A DNA stretch of 64,000 nucleotides from Lewinella sp050633125 (GTDB lineage: Bacteria > Bacteroidota > Bacteroidia > Chitinophagales > Saprospiraceae). The translations under genes were made by a program, and so were the position numbers. The notes beneath the pieces were generated by a model. The model was not told where the DNA came from and searched no databases. It saw nothing but the letters and a program-made list of their open reading frames with translations. Shown here piece after piece: positions 1 to 8,851 of the stretch; position 1 is the stretch's first letter, and each line of letters starts with the position of its first letter. Location: positions 1 to 64,000 of the forward strand of contig NZ_JBOEFX010000075.1 of NCBI RefSeq assembly GCF_050633125.1, in the 5' to 3' direction.

Positions 1-271
1 GCTTCACCTTTAGTTGGTAAGCTTGCTGCAATCTGCGATAATATTCAAGCGCCTCTTTCCGGGTGGGTTTATCAGTATGGGATATAAAAGGCGTTTCTCC
101 AATTTCCAATTTCTGAGACGTAGAGAAAAAGGTCATATTAACCGGAAAATGGTAGATAGAATTTACCAATACCCCCTTTTCCAGTACCAAATATTTAATA
201 CCTGCTTTTTCAGCAGCTAATGCGACATTGAGCCCCGTGGGACCGCCGCCAATAATAACTAAATCGTACAT
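1..271 (-). CDS. YpdA-family FAD/NAD(P) oxidoreductase, N-terminal part (cut by window edge)
   Basis: The first 90 codons of a minus-strand gene are present; the rest lies beyond base 1. The protein begins MYDLVIIGGGPTGLNVALAA, a Rossmann dinucleotide-binding motif (GGGPTG) followed by an acidic-end strand (KYLVLEKG). The next stretch, about residues 38-60, has the pattern NSIYHFPVNMTFFSTSQKLEIG, which I recognise from YpdA-type flavoproteins. Those are putative bacillithiol-disulfide reductases that use FAD and NADPH to keep low-molecular-weight thiols reduced in the cytoplasm. The start at 271 is the only ATG ahead of the motif. It is transcribed in the same direction as the hybrid regulator that ends 105 bp upstream. 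The exact substrate cannot be judged from this fragment. Confidence 0.8.
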   Translation of the reverse strand, partial: MYDLVIIGGGPTGLNVALAAEKAGIKYLVLEKGVLVNSIYHFPVNMTFFSTSQKLEIGETPFISHTDKPTRKEALEYYRRLQQAYQLKVK

Positions 272-375
272 ATTCTTGATCTTCGCGTATCCTTCTCCAA
301 CAACAGCAAGTCTACCTTGGTTTTGTCGTCGCTGTAATTAGCTAGACCTTCGGACCTTTTTGCAGAAAGTCCAGC

Positions 376-2352
376 TTAATCTACACCATTCCCATTATCC
401 TCATGAATCAGCAGCATAATGCGATGATAAAGTTCTTCTGGCTGAAATGGCTTTGCGATATAGTCATTAAACCCTACTTGATAGCAGCGATCTTCCTCCT
501 GTTTGCTGTTGCTGGCTGAAAGCGCAATAACCGGTACTGTGGAAAATTGGCGGAGCTGTGTGGTGGCCTCCCAACCGTCCATCACTGGCATTTGCAAATC
601 CATCAAGATGATATTAAAAGCCATATCCTTGGCTTGGGCCAAAGCTCTTTTTCCATTATCAGCTACAACAACTGATACCTTATCTGACCAAGTGGTTAGG
701 ATTTGTTTGGTCGCAATTTGCTGCATCGGATGATCTTCGACTAAAAGTATCTGGATGTCTTTTTGAGGAGTTTTCGGAATGTTCGCTGATTGCTGGTTAC
801 TAACCTGCAAGGGAATCGTTAGGTCAATGGTCACTTCTCCCTTTTGGCTACTTACTTGCTGCCCTACTTTAAGTTGCTCACACAAGCGAAGAAAGACGAC
901 CGCCAGCAATTGATCTCTTCCATCATCGACGGATGACGGTTGCAACAAAGAAAGAATTTCTTCTGCCGTGGCTTCCGTTTCGGTATCTGGCCAAATAGGC
1001 AACTCCCCGGTATACTCCATCTGCACATGCAAGACGCGGCCATTTTCTTCATCATCATCTAGCGTGCAACGCAGCTTAACAAATGATTCGAAAACACTGT
1101 AAGCAAATGCTAATTCAATAAGGCAGAAAAACAGTTGGGCCAGTTTATTAGAATCACCTTTGACGGTAACTAACAGGCGGGGATCGATATAAATATCTAC
1201 CTCCCTATTGTGCTGCTGACCTTTAAAGGACATCACCCGCTGGATCGATTCCAAAATATCCAGGATGCGGAAATGCTCGAGGGTTAGCGGAAGATTGTCA
1301 TTCGATAAAATCGATAAATTCACCAGGTTACTCAACGTAAAACTCAGGTCATTAATCGTAGTTTTCAAATCCTGCACCAGCTTCGATTGCTGCTTATTGA
1401 GGTTGGTTTGCTCCAGTAGATAAAACAAATGCACCACGGTGCTCAAAGGCGTGCGAATATTAAAGCTGATCTGATTAAAAAGCTCTCTGGAATAATAAGG
1501 ATTGGGCTTAGACGCTTCGGGTTCTGGCGTTTTCGAAGCATCTGGCACCCCTGCACTTTCCGAAGGAGTAATATCCTGAACGCTCCCCAAAAGCAATACC
1601 TTGTTTGTCTTTTCGTCAAACCTGATACGGGTTCTGAGGCTAAGGATTTTAATGATCCGGTTATCGATGAGAATTCGATGCTCTAGAGGCCCGTACTCTT
1701 CATAGCGGACGGCTTTTTCAAAAAACGCTTCTACCTGATCTCTATCATCACGGTGAACATAACGTAGATAATCCGAAAGGGAAGGAGATAAGCTGTGAGG
1801 CGTAAGCTGAAAGATTTGAAACAGCTCCTCTGACCAAGTCATTGTATTACTTACAATATCCATTTCCCAGTCTCCTAAAGAAGCCATCTTCTGCAAAGCT
1901 TCTAAACGGCTCTTCTCATCTGAAGCTTTTGTTGCTCTTTCTTCCGCATCAGCGTGCAAACGAAACCGTTCCAACGAATAACGGATAGCCTTGACCAGTT
2001 GCCGGGATTCGAATTCACCCTTGACCAGAAAATCCTGAGCACCAGCCCTAACGGACTCTGTTCCCTTGCGTTGATCCGTTACTCCTGTCATCACCACAAC
2101 AGGTACATGCGGCGCTTTATCCAAATAGCGCCTTAACGTATTGAACCCATTACTGTCAGGCAGATTAAGGTCTAGTAGCACCAGGTCTACTGGATGTTCA
2201 TCTATAATGTAAAAACCTTCCGATAACGACTCTGCGCATCGCAACTGGTACTTGTTTTTTGCTTCCGCCAGGTAAACACGGATCATCTCCGTATCCTCCT
2301 TGGTATCTTCAATTACAAGTATTCTCAACATTTCTTTTAATGACCCCGCCAT
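376..2352 (-). CDS. Hybrid receiver-PAS-pseudokinase-receiver regulatory protein
   Basis: A 658-residue cytoplasmic protein without membrane segments. Order: receiver domain (about 9-125; acidic pocket E15/D16, phosphoacceptor D61 in LVLLDLNLPD, K111); PAS/PAC sensor (about 150-262); dimerisation/kinase-like region (about 288-515); C-terminal receiver (about 533-650; D540, D585 in ILMDLQMPVMDG, K634). The kinase core is degenerate. At the H-box, where SHEIRTPL is expected, the protein reads SFNIRTPL (296-303), so the phosphorylated His is Phe297. The N-box asparagine is lost (CLIELAFAY, 410-418) and the DxGxG ATP-lid glycines are absent (MEYTGELP, 445-452). Both receivers look functional. I infer a protein that cannot autophosphorylate and either takes phosphate from other kinases or acts as a scaffold. 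M8 (base 2331) is an alternative start. The CheY-like gene 56 bp upstream is probably co-transcribed. The frame after the stop stays open for about 37 codons with no start. Confidence 0.85.
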   Translation of the reverse strand: MAGSLKEMLRILVIEDTKEDTEMIRVYLAEAKNKYQLRCAESLSEGFYIIDEHPVDLVLLDLNLPDSNGFNTLRRYLDKAPHVPVVVMTGVTDQRKGTESVRAGAQDFLVKGEFESRQLVKAIRYSLERFRLHADAEERATKASDEKSRLEALQKMASLGDWEMDIVSNTMTWSEELFQIFQLTPHSLSPSLSDYLRYVHRDDRDQVEAFFEKAVRYEEYGPLEHRILIDNRIIKILSLRTRIRFDEKTNKVLLLGSVQDITPSESAGVPDASKTPEPEASKPNPYYSRELFNQISFNIRTPLSTVVHLFYLLEQTNLNKQQSKLVQDLKTTINDLSFTLSNLVNLSILSNDNLPLTLEHFRILDILESIQRVMSFKGQQHNREVDIYIDPRLLVTVKGDSNKLAQLFFCLIELAFAYSVFESFVKLRCTLDDDEENGRVLHVQMEYTGELPIWPDTETEATAEEILSLLQPSSVDDGRDQLLAVVFLRLCEQLKVGQQVSSQKGEVTIDLTIPLQVSNQQSANIPKTPQKDIQILLVEDHPMQQIATKQILTTWSDKVSVVVADNGKRALAQAKDMAFNIILMDLQMPVMDGWEATTQLRQFSTVPVIALSASNSKQEEDRCYQVGFNDYIAKPFQPEELYHRIMLLIHEDNGNGVD

Positions 2353-2408
2353 AGGAAAAAAATTATCATTAGTAAATATGGGGACGGGTTTACAGACTAT
2401 AAATTAAA

Positions 2409-2855
2409 CTAGGAAACACTACCCGGTAACGTAGCTGTTTCTAACCAAAACTGTTGAATGTAGTTGATAATCTGAAAAAAGTTATCAAAATCTACTGGTT
2501 TATTGATAAAACAATTCGCATGTAAATTATAACTAGCCAATACATCTGCTGACGCATTAGAAGTGGTCAGAACAACAACAGGAATACGCAAAAAACGTTC
2601 ATCCTTCTTAATTCTTTCAAGCACTTGCTTCCCCCCCCATTTAGGAAGATTCAAATCCAAAAGTATTAAGTCAGGTATTGGCTTCTCTGCGTATTCACGC
2701 TCTTGCTGCAGATAAGCCACAGCCTCAACACCATCCATAACCACCTGCAAGTCAATATCTGCACCTGTCTCTCGAAACGCTTCCTTGGTAAGACGTACAT
2801 CCCCCGGATTGTCTTCAATCAAAAGAATACAGTAACGCCGTGATTTTTTATTCAT
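2409..2855 (-). CDS. CheY-like single-domain response regulator (Rcp1 type)
   Basis: A 148-residue stand-alone receiver. Visible marks: acidic pair E14-D15 (LLIEDNPGD), phosphoacceptor D67 in LILLDLNLP, the Thr/Ser switch at LTTSNA (about 97-102) and the invariant Lys119 in INKP. The long insert before strand 3 (YLQQEREYAEKPIPD) and the NPGDVRLTKEAF start match the Rcp1 group, which usually partners PAS/GAF or phytochrome-type hybrid kinases. There is no output domain, so it probably works by protein contact. It lies directly upstream of, and in the same direction as, the degenerate hybrid kinase; the two may form a phosphorelay in which phosphate comes from an unlinked kinase. Confidence 0.9.
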   Translation of the reverse strand: MNKKSRRYCILLIEDNPGDVRLTKEAFRETGADIDLQVVMDGVEAVAYLQQEREYAEKPIPDLILLDLNLPKWGGKQVLERIKKDERFLRIPVVVLTTSNASADVLASYNLHANCFINKPVDFDNFFQIINYIQQFWLETATLPGSVS

Positions 2856-3196
2856 GTGTTGATTATTGTTCAGGTGTCAATAAATGCTCCTAACTAAAAA
2901 GCTAAGAGCCTAAATTTAGTATAAAAATAGGACTATCCACCCCCAGTTTAGTATAATCGAGTGTATAGTTTTTATTTTTTTTCTATACAGGCCGCAAACA
3001 ATTTCTTCATTCCATCATTAATAGTTCGTTTACCTAGTGTAAAAAACACTCTCGACAGACAAGGAACAGCACAAAAGCAGTTCGGGATTCTCTTTTTATA
3101 GAATAATCACCTGACGATTGACTTATACCCTGAAAAGTTGCAAAATGTTACTTATAATAACGGGTAAATTACCGCCAATTTATCAAGAAGACTTCC
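2856..3196. other. AT-rich divergent intergenic region
   Basis: A 341-bp gap between the minus-strand regulator and the plus-strand prenyl synthase. I see no ORF and no convincing TAnnTTTG promoter. A 12-base string AAGGAACAGCAC at 3061-3072 equals the outer end of the palindromic repeat at 4173 and 18609, perhaps a remnant copy. A weak hairpin (GATTCT / AGAAT) lies near 3088-3112. Confidence 0.4.
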
Positions 3197-4174
3197 ATGC
3201 AAAATATCAACACCCTCCAACAGCTTTTCAATCAATACTTACTCGACAATCACATAGACAAAGAACCTAAGGCGCTCTACGAACCCTTCAATTACATCAT
3301 GAACATAGGAGGTAAAAGAATGCGGCCAGTCATGGCTTTGCTGGCATGCTATCTTTTTGAAGAAGAAGTCGAAAAGGCACTTCCTGTAGCATTAAGCGTG
3401 GAGGTTTTTCATAATTTCAGTCTTGTCCATGATGATATTATGGACGAAGCGCCCTTACGCCGTGGCCAAGCTACGGTTCACAGTAAGTACGGCCTCAACA
3501 GCGGAATACTTTCCGGCGATGTCATGCTTATTTTCGCTTATGACTACCTGCGGCATAGCCCCCGACAGCAAGCTATTGCCCAGCTCTACCAAACCCTCTC
3601 TGAGGTTGCTATCCAAGTATGTGAAGGCCAACAGTATGACATCGATTTTGAACAAAGAGATGATGTTCGCCTTGAGGAATACCTCCAAATGATTGAAATG
3701 AAAACTGCTGCATTACTTGCAGGGAGCCTAAAAATGGGAGCTATAGCAGCAGGCGCAGACCCTGAAGATCAAAAGCACCTAAGTGAATTTGGTCGACTCA
3801 CAGGAATTGCCTTTCAAATACAGGATGACTTCCTCGACACCTTTGGCGATCCACAAAAAGTAGGAAAACGAGTAGGTGGAGATATTGTGCAAAACAAAAA
3901 AACCTGCCTCATTATTAAAGCCTTGGAACTCGCCACTCCAGAAGTACGAGAACGGCTATTACACCTGTACGCCCAGCAAACAGGTAATGAGCAAGAAAAA
4001 GTAGCTACCGTCACCAATATCTTTGTAGAATTAGGCATCCCTGAATTTCTTCGAAACCTGCGTAATGATTACCAAAAACGCGCTTACCAACACCTTGAAC
4101 AAGTAAATGCCCCTAAAGAAAAAAAGGATATACTCTTTGGCTTGGCAGAATCTTTACTCGTCAGAGAACTCTAA
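3197..4174 (+). CDS. Trans-polyprenyl diphosphate synthase (isoprenyl chain elongation)
   Basis: A 325-residue all-alpha prenyl synthase of normal length. It condenses isopentenyl diphosphate with allylic diphosphates to make C15-C20 or longer chains for quinones, carotenoids or lipids. First Asp-rich motif DDIMD at 79-83, with arginines 88-89 (LRRG) just after; second Asp-rich motif DDFLD at 210-214; GGKRMRP (38-44) binds isopentenyl diphosphate; K222-K224 lie in the VGKR loop. Residue -5 from the first motif is Phe74 and -4 is Ser75, which tends to limit chain length, but the exact product cannot be fixed by eye. No paralogue or pathway partner is adjacent. The stop codon overlaps the first bases of a palindromic repeat. 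Confidence 0.92.
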   Translation: MQNINTLQQLFNQYLLDNHIDKEPKALYEPFNYIMNIGGKRMRPVMALLACYLFEEEVEKALPVALSVEVFHNFSLVHDDIMDEAPLRRGQATVHSKYGLNSGILSGDVMLIFAYDYLRHSPRQQAIAQLYQTLSEVAIQVCEGQQYDIDFEQRDDVRLEEYLQMIEMKTAALLAGSLKMGAIAAGADPEDQKHLSEFGRLTGIAFQIQDDFLDTFGDPQKVGKRVGGDIVQNKKTCLIIKALELATPEVRERLLHLYAQQTGNEQEKVATVTNIFVELGIPEFLRNLRNDYQKRAYQHLEQVNAPKEKKDILFGLAESLLVREL

Positions 4175-4343
4175 GGAACAGCACGAAAATAAAAAGCGAT
4201 TTGGCTACGCCTCTACTTCGTGGTTGTTTTTCACAATAGTTAAATAAGCGCTTCATTTTAAGCGTTTTAGCTATTTGAAAAACTTGAGAAACCTCGAAGA
4301 AGCAGCGAAGCTAAATCGTACTTTATTTTCTGCGCAATACTAA
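4173..4343 (+). repeat. Palindromic intergenic repeat, family A copy 1 (171 bp)
   Basis: The element begins AAGGAACAGCACGAAAATAA and ends TTATTTTCTGCGCAATACTA. It is one long imperfect palindrome: an outer arm near 4184-4225 pairs with 4290-4331 (GAAAATAAAAAGCGATTT against AAATCGTACTTTATTTTC), and an inner arm GTTTTTCAcAATAGTT pairs with AGCTATTTGAAAAAC. A second copy lies inverted at 18468-18609. Both copies begin within 30 bp of the stop codon of the gene on the side of the AAGGAACAGCAC end. It has no ORF, so it is MITE-like or a transcribed hairpin element. Confidence 0.8.
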
Positions 4344-4669
4344 GGGCAAAAAAAAGGAGGTAACCTTAGCGGCCACCCCCTACACTATGAAACACTATAA
4401 ATCTTGATTTCTAATTCATGTGTCCCCCTTCAAACAGGTAAAATCACAAGAGAATAGAAAATTAAATGCTGTATTCTTTAATGATCTGCACCGCCTCGCC
4501 AATCACAGAACCGGTAGCAAAAACACTATAAGTGGTCGAATATCATTATTTTACGTACCAAAGATATTTACTTATTTAAATAAATCAAATAATATTTTTA
4601 TTTATTTGTTAAGAAGTAATTGAATTAACAACCTCAGTAGAAGGCATGGGCCTTTTTTTTGTAAACTCC
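4344..4669. other. AT-rich intergenic region with possible small minus-strand transcript
   Basis: There is no full gene. On the minus strand two short coding-like stretches are visible: ATG at 4646 opening a 12-residue peptide (MPSTEVVNSITS), and an open frame of 26 codons ending at 4462 that reads YSTTYSVFATGSVIGEAVQI and six more residues, with no start codon after its preceding TGA. Downstream is the minus-strand terminator at 4350-4380. These could be the remnant of a small gene or chance. Confidence 0.3.
4350..4380 (-). terminator. Rho-independent terminator, minus strand
   Basis: Read on the minus strand, GGGGGTGGCC, loop GCTAA, GGTTACCTCC pair fully if three G-U pairs are allowed, and are followed by eight or more T. 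It is oriented to stop transcripts coming from about 4660, either the acetyltransferase mRNA about 300 bp past its stop codon or a small transcript in between. Confidence 0.65.
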
Positions 4670-5116
4670 TTATAAAAACAGCTTCCCATTCCACCACTCT
4701 TTCTCAATAATGGCATGGTTCTTTTCATAAAACCGAACAGCCGGTTCATTCCAGTCTAGCACCTGCCACTTCATCAACCGGCACTCCATCTCTATTGCCC
4801 GAACCTTCAGTGCATCAAATAATCGTTGCCCCAGCCCTGTGCGCCGATAGGATTCATTTACCACAAAATCTTCGAGGTAAAGCATACGCCCCTTCCAGGT
4901 TGAATAAGTCAGGTAATACAAGCACACGCCTATGACTTGGCCTTTGTCTTCGGCTACTATACACTCGAATACCCCCGCATCAAAATCGCGTTTGTAATCT
5001 TCTACAGTCGCTGTCAGTGCGTCTTCTGCTTTTTCATAAATAGCTAATTCCCGCACTAAATTGTGAACGGCAGCTAAGTCTGCGGTATTTCCTCTACGGA
5101 TATGGATACTGGACAT
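4670..5116 (-). CDS. GNAT acetyltransferase, SSAT/thialysine N-acetyltransferase-like
   Basis: A complete 148-residue GNAT domain. The acetyl-CoA binding loop is RRTGLGQ (about 95-101), after the strand MLYLEDFVV. The tail WQVLDWNEPAVRFYEKNHA (about 119-137) is the signature of the SSAT group, where WNEPAI/VxFYxxxGA is conserved. SSAT-type enzymes acetylate polyamines or thialysine; general GNAT knowledge supports amine acetylation, while the exact substrate is inference. It starts with MSSIHIRRGNTAD, a typical GNAT beta-1 strand. It is divergent from the amidohydrolase gene 93 bp away. Confidence 0.87.
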   Translation of the reverse strand: MSSIHIRRGNTADLAAVHNLVRELAIYEKAEDALTATVEDYKRDFDAGVFECIVAEDKGQVIGVCLYYLTYSTWKGRMLYLEDFVVNESYRRTGLGQRLFDALKVRAIEMECRLMKWQVLDWNEPAVRFYEKNHAIIEKEWWNGKLFL

Positions 5117-5209
5117 AAGGTTTTCGTATTTTGTCGAATAATCTAATCGCTAAGTTAGGGAAGTTCTCTAAAGTTCAATCTTTGAGCTTCCGCTGGAAAA
5201 CAATACAAT

Positions 5210-6937
5210 ATGCTGCTTACTAACCATCGTCTACTTTTCCTCTTTACAAGTCTTTTGCTATTCGTAACTGCTTGTAAACAGGAACAAGTCGCCGCAGATT
5301 TGATCCTCACCAATGCCGATATTTATACCGTTGACCCTGACCAACCCACTGCTACGGCGATGGCAATCAAAGACGGGCGCATATTAGCCATTGGCGATGA
5401 GGCCACCATAGAGGAATATCGCTCAGAAGCTACAGAGGTCATGGACCTCGATGGAAAATTTGTGATGCCTGGATTTATTGAAGGACATGGTCACTTTTCT
5501 GGCCTCGGCTACGGATTGATGAATCTCAACTTCCTACAAGCAAAAAGCTGGGATGAAATCGTGCAGATGGTCGCCGAAAAAGCCGCAAAAACGCCTGATG
5601 GCGAATGGATTACCGGCAGAGGATGGCACCAGGAAAAATGGACAACAGCCCCTGAGTTGGCACAACACGGCTACCCTTCTCATCATACCCTCAGTGTACT
5701 TACCAAAGACCACCCCGTGGTACTACGCCACGCCAGCGGCCACTCTCTTTTTGCCAACGAAGCCGCCATGAAACTAGCGGGCGTCACCGCCGAAACCCCT
5801 GATCCCAGGGGCGGGCACATCCTCAAAGACAATCAAGGCCAACCCATCGGCGTCTTCGAAGAACGAGCGATGAGTCTTATCAACGAAGCCTATGCTGCTT
5901 ATCGCGATGGCCTTTCGCCACAAGCCCTGGTGGGAGAATGGCAAGAAGGCATTGAACTAGCACAAAAAGAATGCTTGGCCAAAGGGGTTACCTCTTTCCA
6001 GGATGCAGGTTCTTCTTTTCAAGAAATTGAAGACTACCAAAAACTGGCCGAAGCAGGAGAGCTTGATCTACGGCTTTGGGTCATGGCTCGACTATCCTAT
6101 AACAAACTGGCTGCTGGCTTAGGCAACCAATTTCCAATTGTAGATGCAGGTGATCATTTCTTTACTTGTCGGGCTATTAAATCCGAAGTAGATGGTGCCC
6201 TGGGTGCCTTTGGTGCATGGCTGCTGGAGCCTTATGATGACAAACCCGATTTTGTTGGACAAAACACTACTCTGCTGGAAACAGTCGACAGTATTGCGGG
6301 TTTGGCCATTGATAAAAAAATGCAACTATGTGTCCATGCTATTGGCGATCGTGCCAATCAAGAGGTGCTTAACCTTTTTGAAAAACGCTTTGCTGAAAAC
6401 GGCGAACAGGATTATCGTTGGCGAATTGAGCACAGTCAGCATTTGGCGGTAGAAGATATTCCGCGATTTGCAGAACTAGGTGTTATTGCGTCTATGCAGG
6501 CCATTCACTGTACTTCAGATGCGCCGTTTGTAGAGAAGCGCTTGGGCACAGAGCGTGCCCGCACCGGAGCCTACCCCTGGCGCAGCTTACTGGACGCTGG
6601 TGCTGTAGTAACCAATGGCACCGATGTGCCCGTAGAGGATGTTGACCCCTTGGCCAGCTATTATGCTACCGTTACCCGCAAGCGCCCCGATTCCGGCATG
6701 GAATTCTTCCCGGAACAGGCGATGACCAGAGAGGAAGGTATTTATTCCTACACCATGGCCAATGCTTATGCCGCATTTGAAGAAAACGACAAAGGCAGTC
6801 TTAGCCCTGGAAAACTGGCAGATATCGTCGTGTTAAGCAATAACCTTCTAAGTTGCAGCGAAGCTGAAATCATGGAAACGAAAGTACTCACGACCATTGT
6901 AAATGGCGAGGTGAAGTATCAGCGGAATGAAAAATGA
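5210..6937 (+). CDS. YtcJ-like metal-dependent amidohydrolase, lipoprotein
   Basis: 575 residues. The N-terminal signal ends in a lipobox (LLLFVTAC, Cys at about 22), so the enzyme should be anchored to a membrane facing the periplasm or cell surface. The composite beta-sandwich starts at ADLILTNADIYTVDP; the TIM barrel holds the metal-binding GHGH (GFIEGHGHFSG), a later HAIGDRANQ and an EHSQH segment, and the C-terminal GTDVPVEDVDPL motif carries the conserved Asp. This is the amidohydrolase_3/YtcJ family, which hydrolyses amide or cyclic C-N bonds with zinc; substrates are mostly unknown. It is followed 46 bp later by an FG-GAP exoprotein in the same direction, perhaps one transcript. Confidence 0.9.
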   Translation: MLLTNHRLLFLFTSLLLFVTACKQEQVAADLILTNADIYTVDPDQPTATAMAIKDGRILAIGDEATIEEYRSEATEVMDLDGKFVMPGFIEGHGHFSGLGYGLMNLNFLQAKSWDEIVQMVAEKAAKTPDGEWITGRGWHQEKWTTAPELAQHGYPSHHTLSVLTKDHPVVLRHASGHSLFANEAAMKLAGVTAETPDPRGGHILKDNQGQPIGVFEERAMSLINEAYAAYRDGLSPQALVGEWQEGIELAQKECLAKGVTSFQDAGSSFQEIEDYQKLAEAGELDLRLWVMARLSYNKLAAGLGNQFPIVDAGDHFFTCRAIKSEVDGALGAFGAWLLEPYDDKPDFVGQNTTLLETVDSIAGLAIDKKMQLCVHAIGDRANQEVLNLFEKRFAENGEQDYRWRIEHSQHLAVEDIPRFAELGVIASMQAIHCTSDAPFVEKRLGTERARTGAYPWRSLLDAGAVVTNGTDVPVEDVDPLASYYATVTRKRPDSGMEFFPEQAMTREEGIYSYTMANAYAAFEENDKGSLSPGKLADIVVLSNNLLSCSEAEIMETKVLTTIVNGEVKYQRNEK

Positions 6938-6983
6938 TCGTATTTTTGAATACTAGTATGATCGATAGATGAACGCTTAAGCA

Positions 6984-8762
6984 ATGAAGAATTTTTTATT
7001 ACTGATCGGAATACTCCTGGCAGGAACTTCGGTAGAGGCTCAGCTAAACTTCTCGGATAGGGCAGGACAATGTGGAATCAACCATAGATACTTGTCAAGT
7101 CTTCTCGGAGGTGGGGTCAGTTTCTACGACTTCAATCAAGATGGACTAGACGATCTCAGTCTGGCGAATGCGCAGGGAGACCCCGTACAGTTTTATCAAA
7201 ACATGGGTGGGCATTTTATGCTCTTATCACCACTGGTTGATAATGAGGACGAAGTAAAGCAACTCCTCTGGGTGGATTTTGACAATGATGGTGATCAGGA
7301 TTTGTTTCTTGCCACCTACTATGGTTTAAATCGTTTGTATGAAAATACGGGCGATCTTCAGATGACAGACATCACGCTTGCCGCTGGCTTACCTACGTTC
7401 AACACCCAAACTTTTGGTGCCTGCTTTGGCGATTATGACCGTGATGGTTGGGTTGACCTGTACTTTAGTGTGCGTAATAACGGAGCTGATGATGAGCATC
7501 TTTTTTTTCGTAATAATGGTAACCAAACCTTTACCAACGTTACAGAAAGCACTCAAACTGCTGATACAGGCGGACGGCCATTTTGCTCTGGCTTTCTGGA
7601 CTACAACCAGGATGGATGGCCCGACATCTATACTGCTCACGACAGAATGGGCAATAAGAACACCTTGTTAGAAAACCAAGGCGACGGCACCTTCCTCAAC
7701 ACAGGCGCTGCCGCTGGCGCAGATATCGCCATTGATGCCATGTCCGTAACCATCGGCGACTACAACAACGACACGCTGATAGACATCTATGTTACCAATA
7801 TCGTTAACGGCAACAACTTACTACATAACAATGGCCCTAATGAAGATGGGCAGTATACTTTTTCAGAGGTAGCAGCCGCTTCCGGTGTTGGGTTTTATCA
7901 AGACTCTTGGGGGGCCGTATTCCTAGATGCAGACAACGATTGTGACCTCGACCTCTACGTGAGCGGTTCTGTAGCCGGCAGTGATGCAACTTCGGCGGCT
8001 TTTTATCAAAATGAAAATGACGGTACTTTTAGCCAGCCCGACCTGGGCTTTATCGGCGATACAACCCAATCGTACAACAATGCCATTGGCGACTATAATC
8101 AGGATGGCTACCCAGATATTATGGTCATCAACCTCTACCCTTTTTATGCTCAACTTTGGTCTAGCCCACCGCTTGAACATCATTGGATAAAAACAAGCTT
8201 ACAGGGGGTAGTCAGCAATCGTAATGGCATCGGCACCCGCTTGGAATGTTACGCTAATGATCGGTACCAACAACTTTACACACAATGCGGAAACGGTTTT
8301 CTAGGGCAAAACTCAGGCACCAATATCTTTGGCCTAGGTGATGCTCAAGCGGTAGATTCTTTAATTGTCACTTGGCCCAGCGGACATACTGACCGGTACT
8401 ACAACCTACCTGCGGATGAGCAATTCCATCTACAAGAAGGGGGCAGCACGGGAGGAGACATCCTACCAGATCCAGATACTGGCCTTGATGCTGTTTTGGT
8501 AAGCACCTCTACCCCTACTGAAAGCCCATTGCTAAAGATCTACCCGAATCCAGCACAAGAGGAGCTTTTTATTATTCAGGAGTTAGCCTCTCCTACGCAG
8601 TTTCGCATTATAAATAGTGCTGGTCAACTGGTTTACCGTGGCAAGACCTCCCCCGGCAGCTCTTCTCCTATTGATATTCACCAGTTGCCTGCTGGCATCT
8701 ATTATCTGCTACTAGGGTCAGGAAAACAAGCAACACAAGTGGTGGCGTGGTACAAAGGATAA
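6984..8762 (+). CDS. FG-GAP/VCBS repeat protein with ASPIC-UnbV domain and T9SS sorting tail
   Basis: 592 residues. A signal peptide (about 1-19, ending VEAQ) is followed by at least six FG-GAP-type blades with Ca-binding DxDxDG-like loops (DFNQDGLDD, DFDNDGDQD, DYDRDGWVD, DYNQDGWPD, DADNDCDLD, DYNQDGYPD), expected to form a beta-propeller. An ASPIC/UnbV domain (about 405-480) contains NRNGIGTRLE and LIVTWPSGHTDRY. The final 75 residues, from LKIYPNPAQEE, are a T9SS type A sorting domain, so the protein should be secreted and surface-attached. Such CRTAC1-like proteins are thought to bind calcium, partner molecules or glycans; no enzymatic role is visible. Confidence 0.9.
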   Translation: MKNFLLLIGILLAGTSVEAQLNFSDRAGQCGINHRYLSSLLGGGVSFYDFNQDGLDDLSLANAQGDPVQFYQNMGGHFMLLSPLVDNEDEVKQLLWVDFDNDGDQDLFLATYYGLNRLYENTGDLQMTDITLAAGLPTFNTQTFGACFGDYDRDGWVDLYFSVRNNGADDEHLFFRNNGNQTFTNVTESTQTADTGGRPFCSGFLDYNQDGWPDIYTAHDRMGNKNTLLENQGDGTFLNTGAAAGADIAIDAMSVTIGDYNNDTLIDIYVTNIVNGNNLLHNNGPNEDGQYTFSEVAAASGVGFYQDSWGAVFLDADNDCDLDLYVSGSVAGSDATSAAFYQNENDGTFSQPDLGFIGDTTQSYNNAIGDYNQDGYPDIMVINLYPFYAQLWSSPPLEHHWIKTSLQGVVSNRNGIGTRLECYANDRYQQLYTQCGNGFLGQNSGTNIFGLGDAQAVDSLIVTWPSGHTDRYYNLPADEQFHLQEGGSTGGDILPDPDTGLDAVLVSTSTPTESPLLKIYPNPAQEELFIIQELASPTQFRIINSAGQLVYRGKTSPGSSSPIDIHQLPAGIYYLLLGSGKQATQVVAWYKG

Positions 8763-8772
8763 GCCGTACGAA

Positions 8773-8850
8773 CGGGCTACAATGTAGCCTAGGGTCATCC
8801 CGGGCGTACCCTGCATCACTTTACTACTTTACAAACGGGCTGAAGCCCGT
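8773..8850. repeat. REP-like hairpin unit left of the transposase
   Basis: The unit contains a GGCTACAATGTAGCC hairpin (8776-8790), a CCTAGGGTCATCCCGGG hairpin-like segment, and a perfect palindrome ACGGGCT-GA-AGCCCGT at 8835-8850. The linker CATCACTTTACTACTTTAC is repeated almost exactly on the other side of the transposase (9566-9586). Two bases after the palindrome the transposase gene ends. Confidence 0.85.
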
Positions 8851-8851
8851 T

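Noticed and set aside
259..375. Open frame continuing after the hybrid regulator's stop codon
   Set aside because: It has about 37 codons, no start and no recognised motif, and overlaps the start of the next gene. Probably chance read-through.
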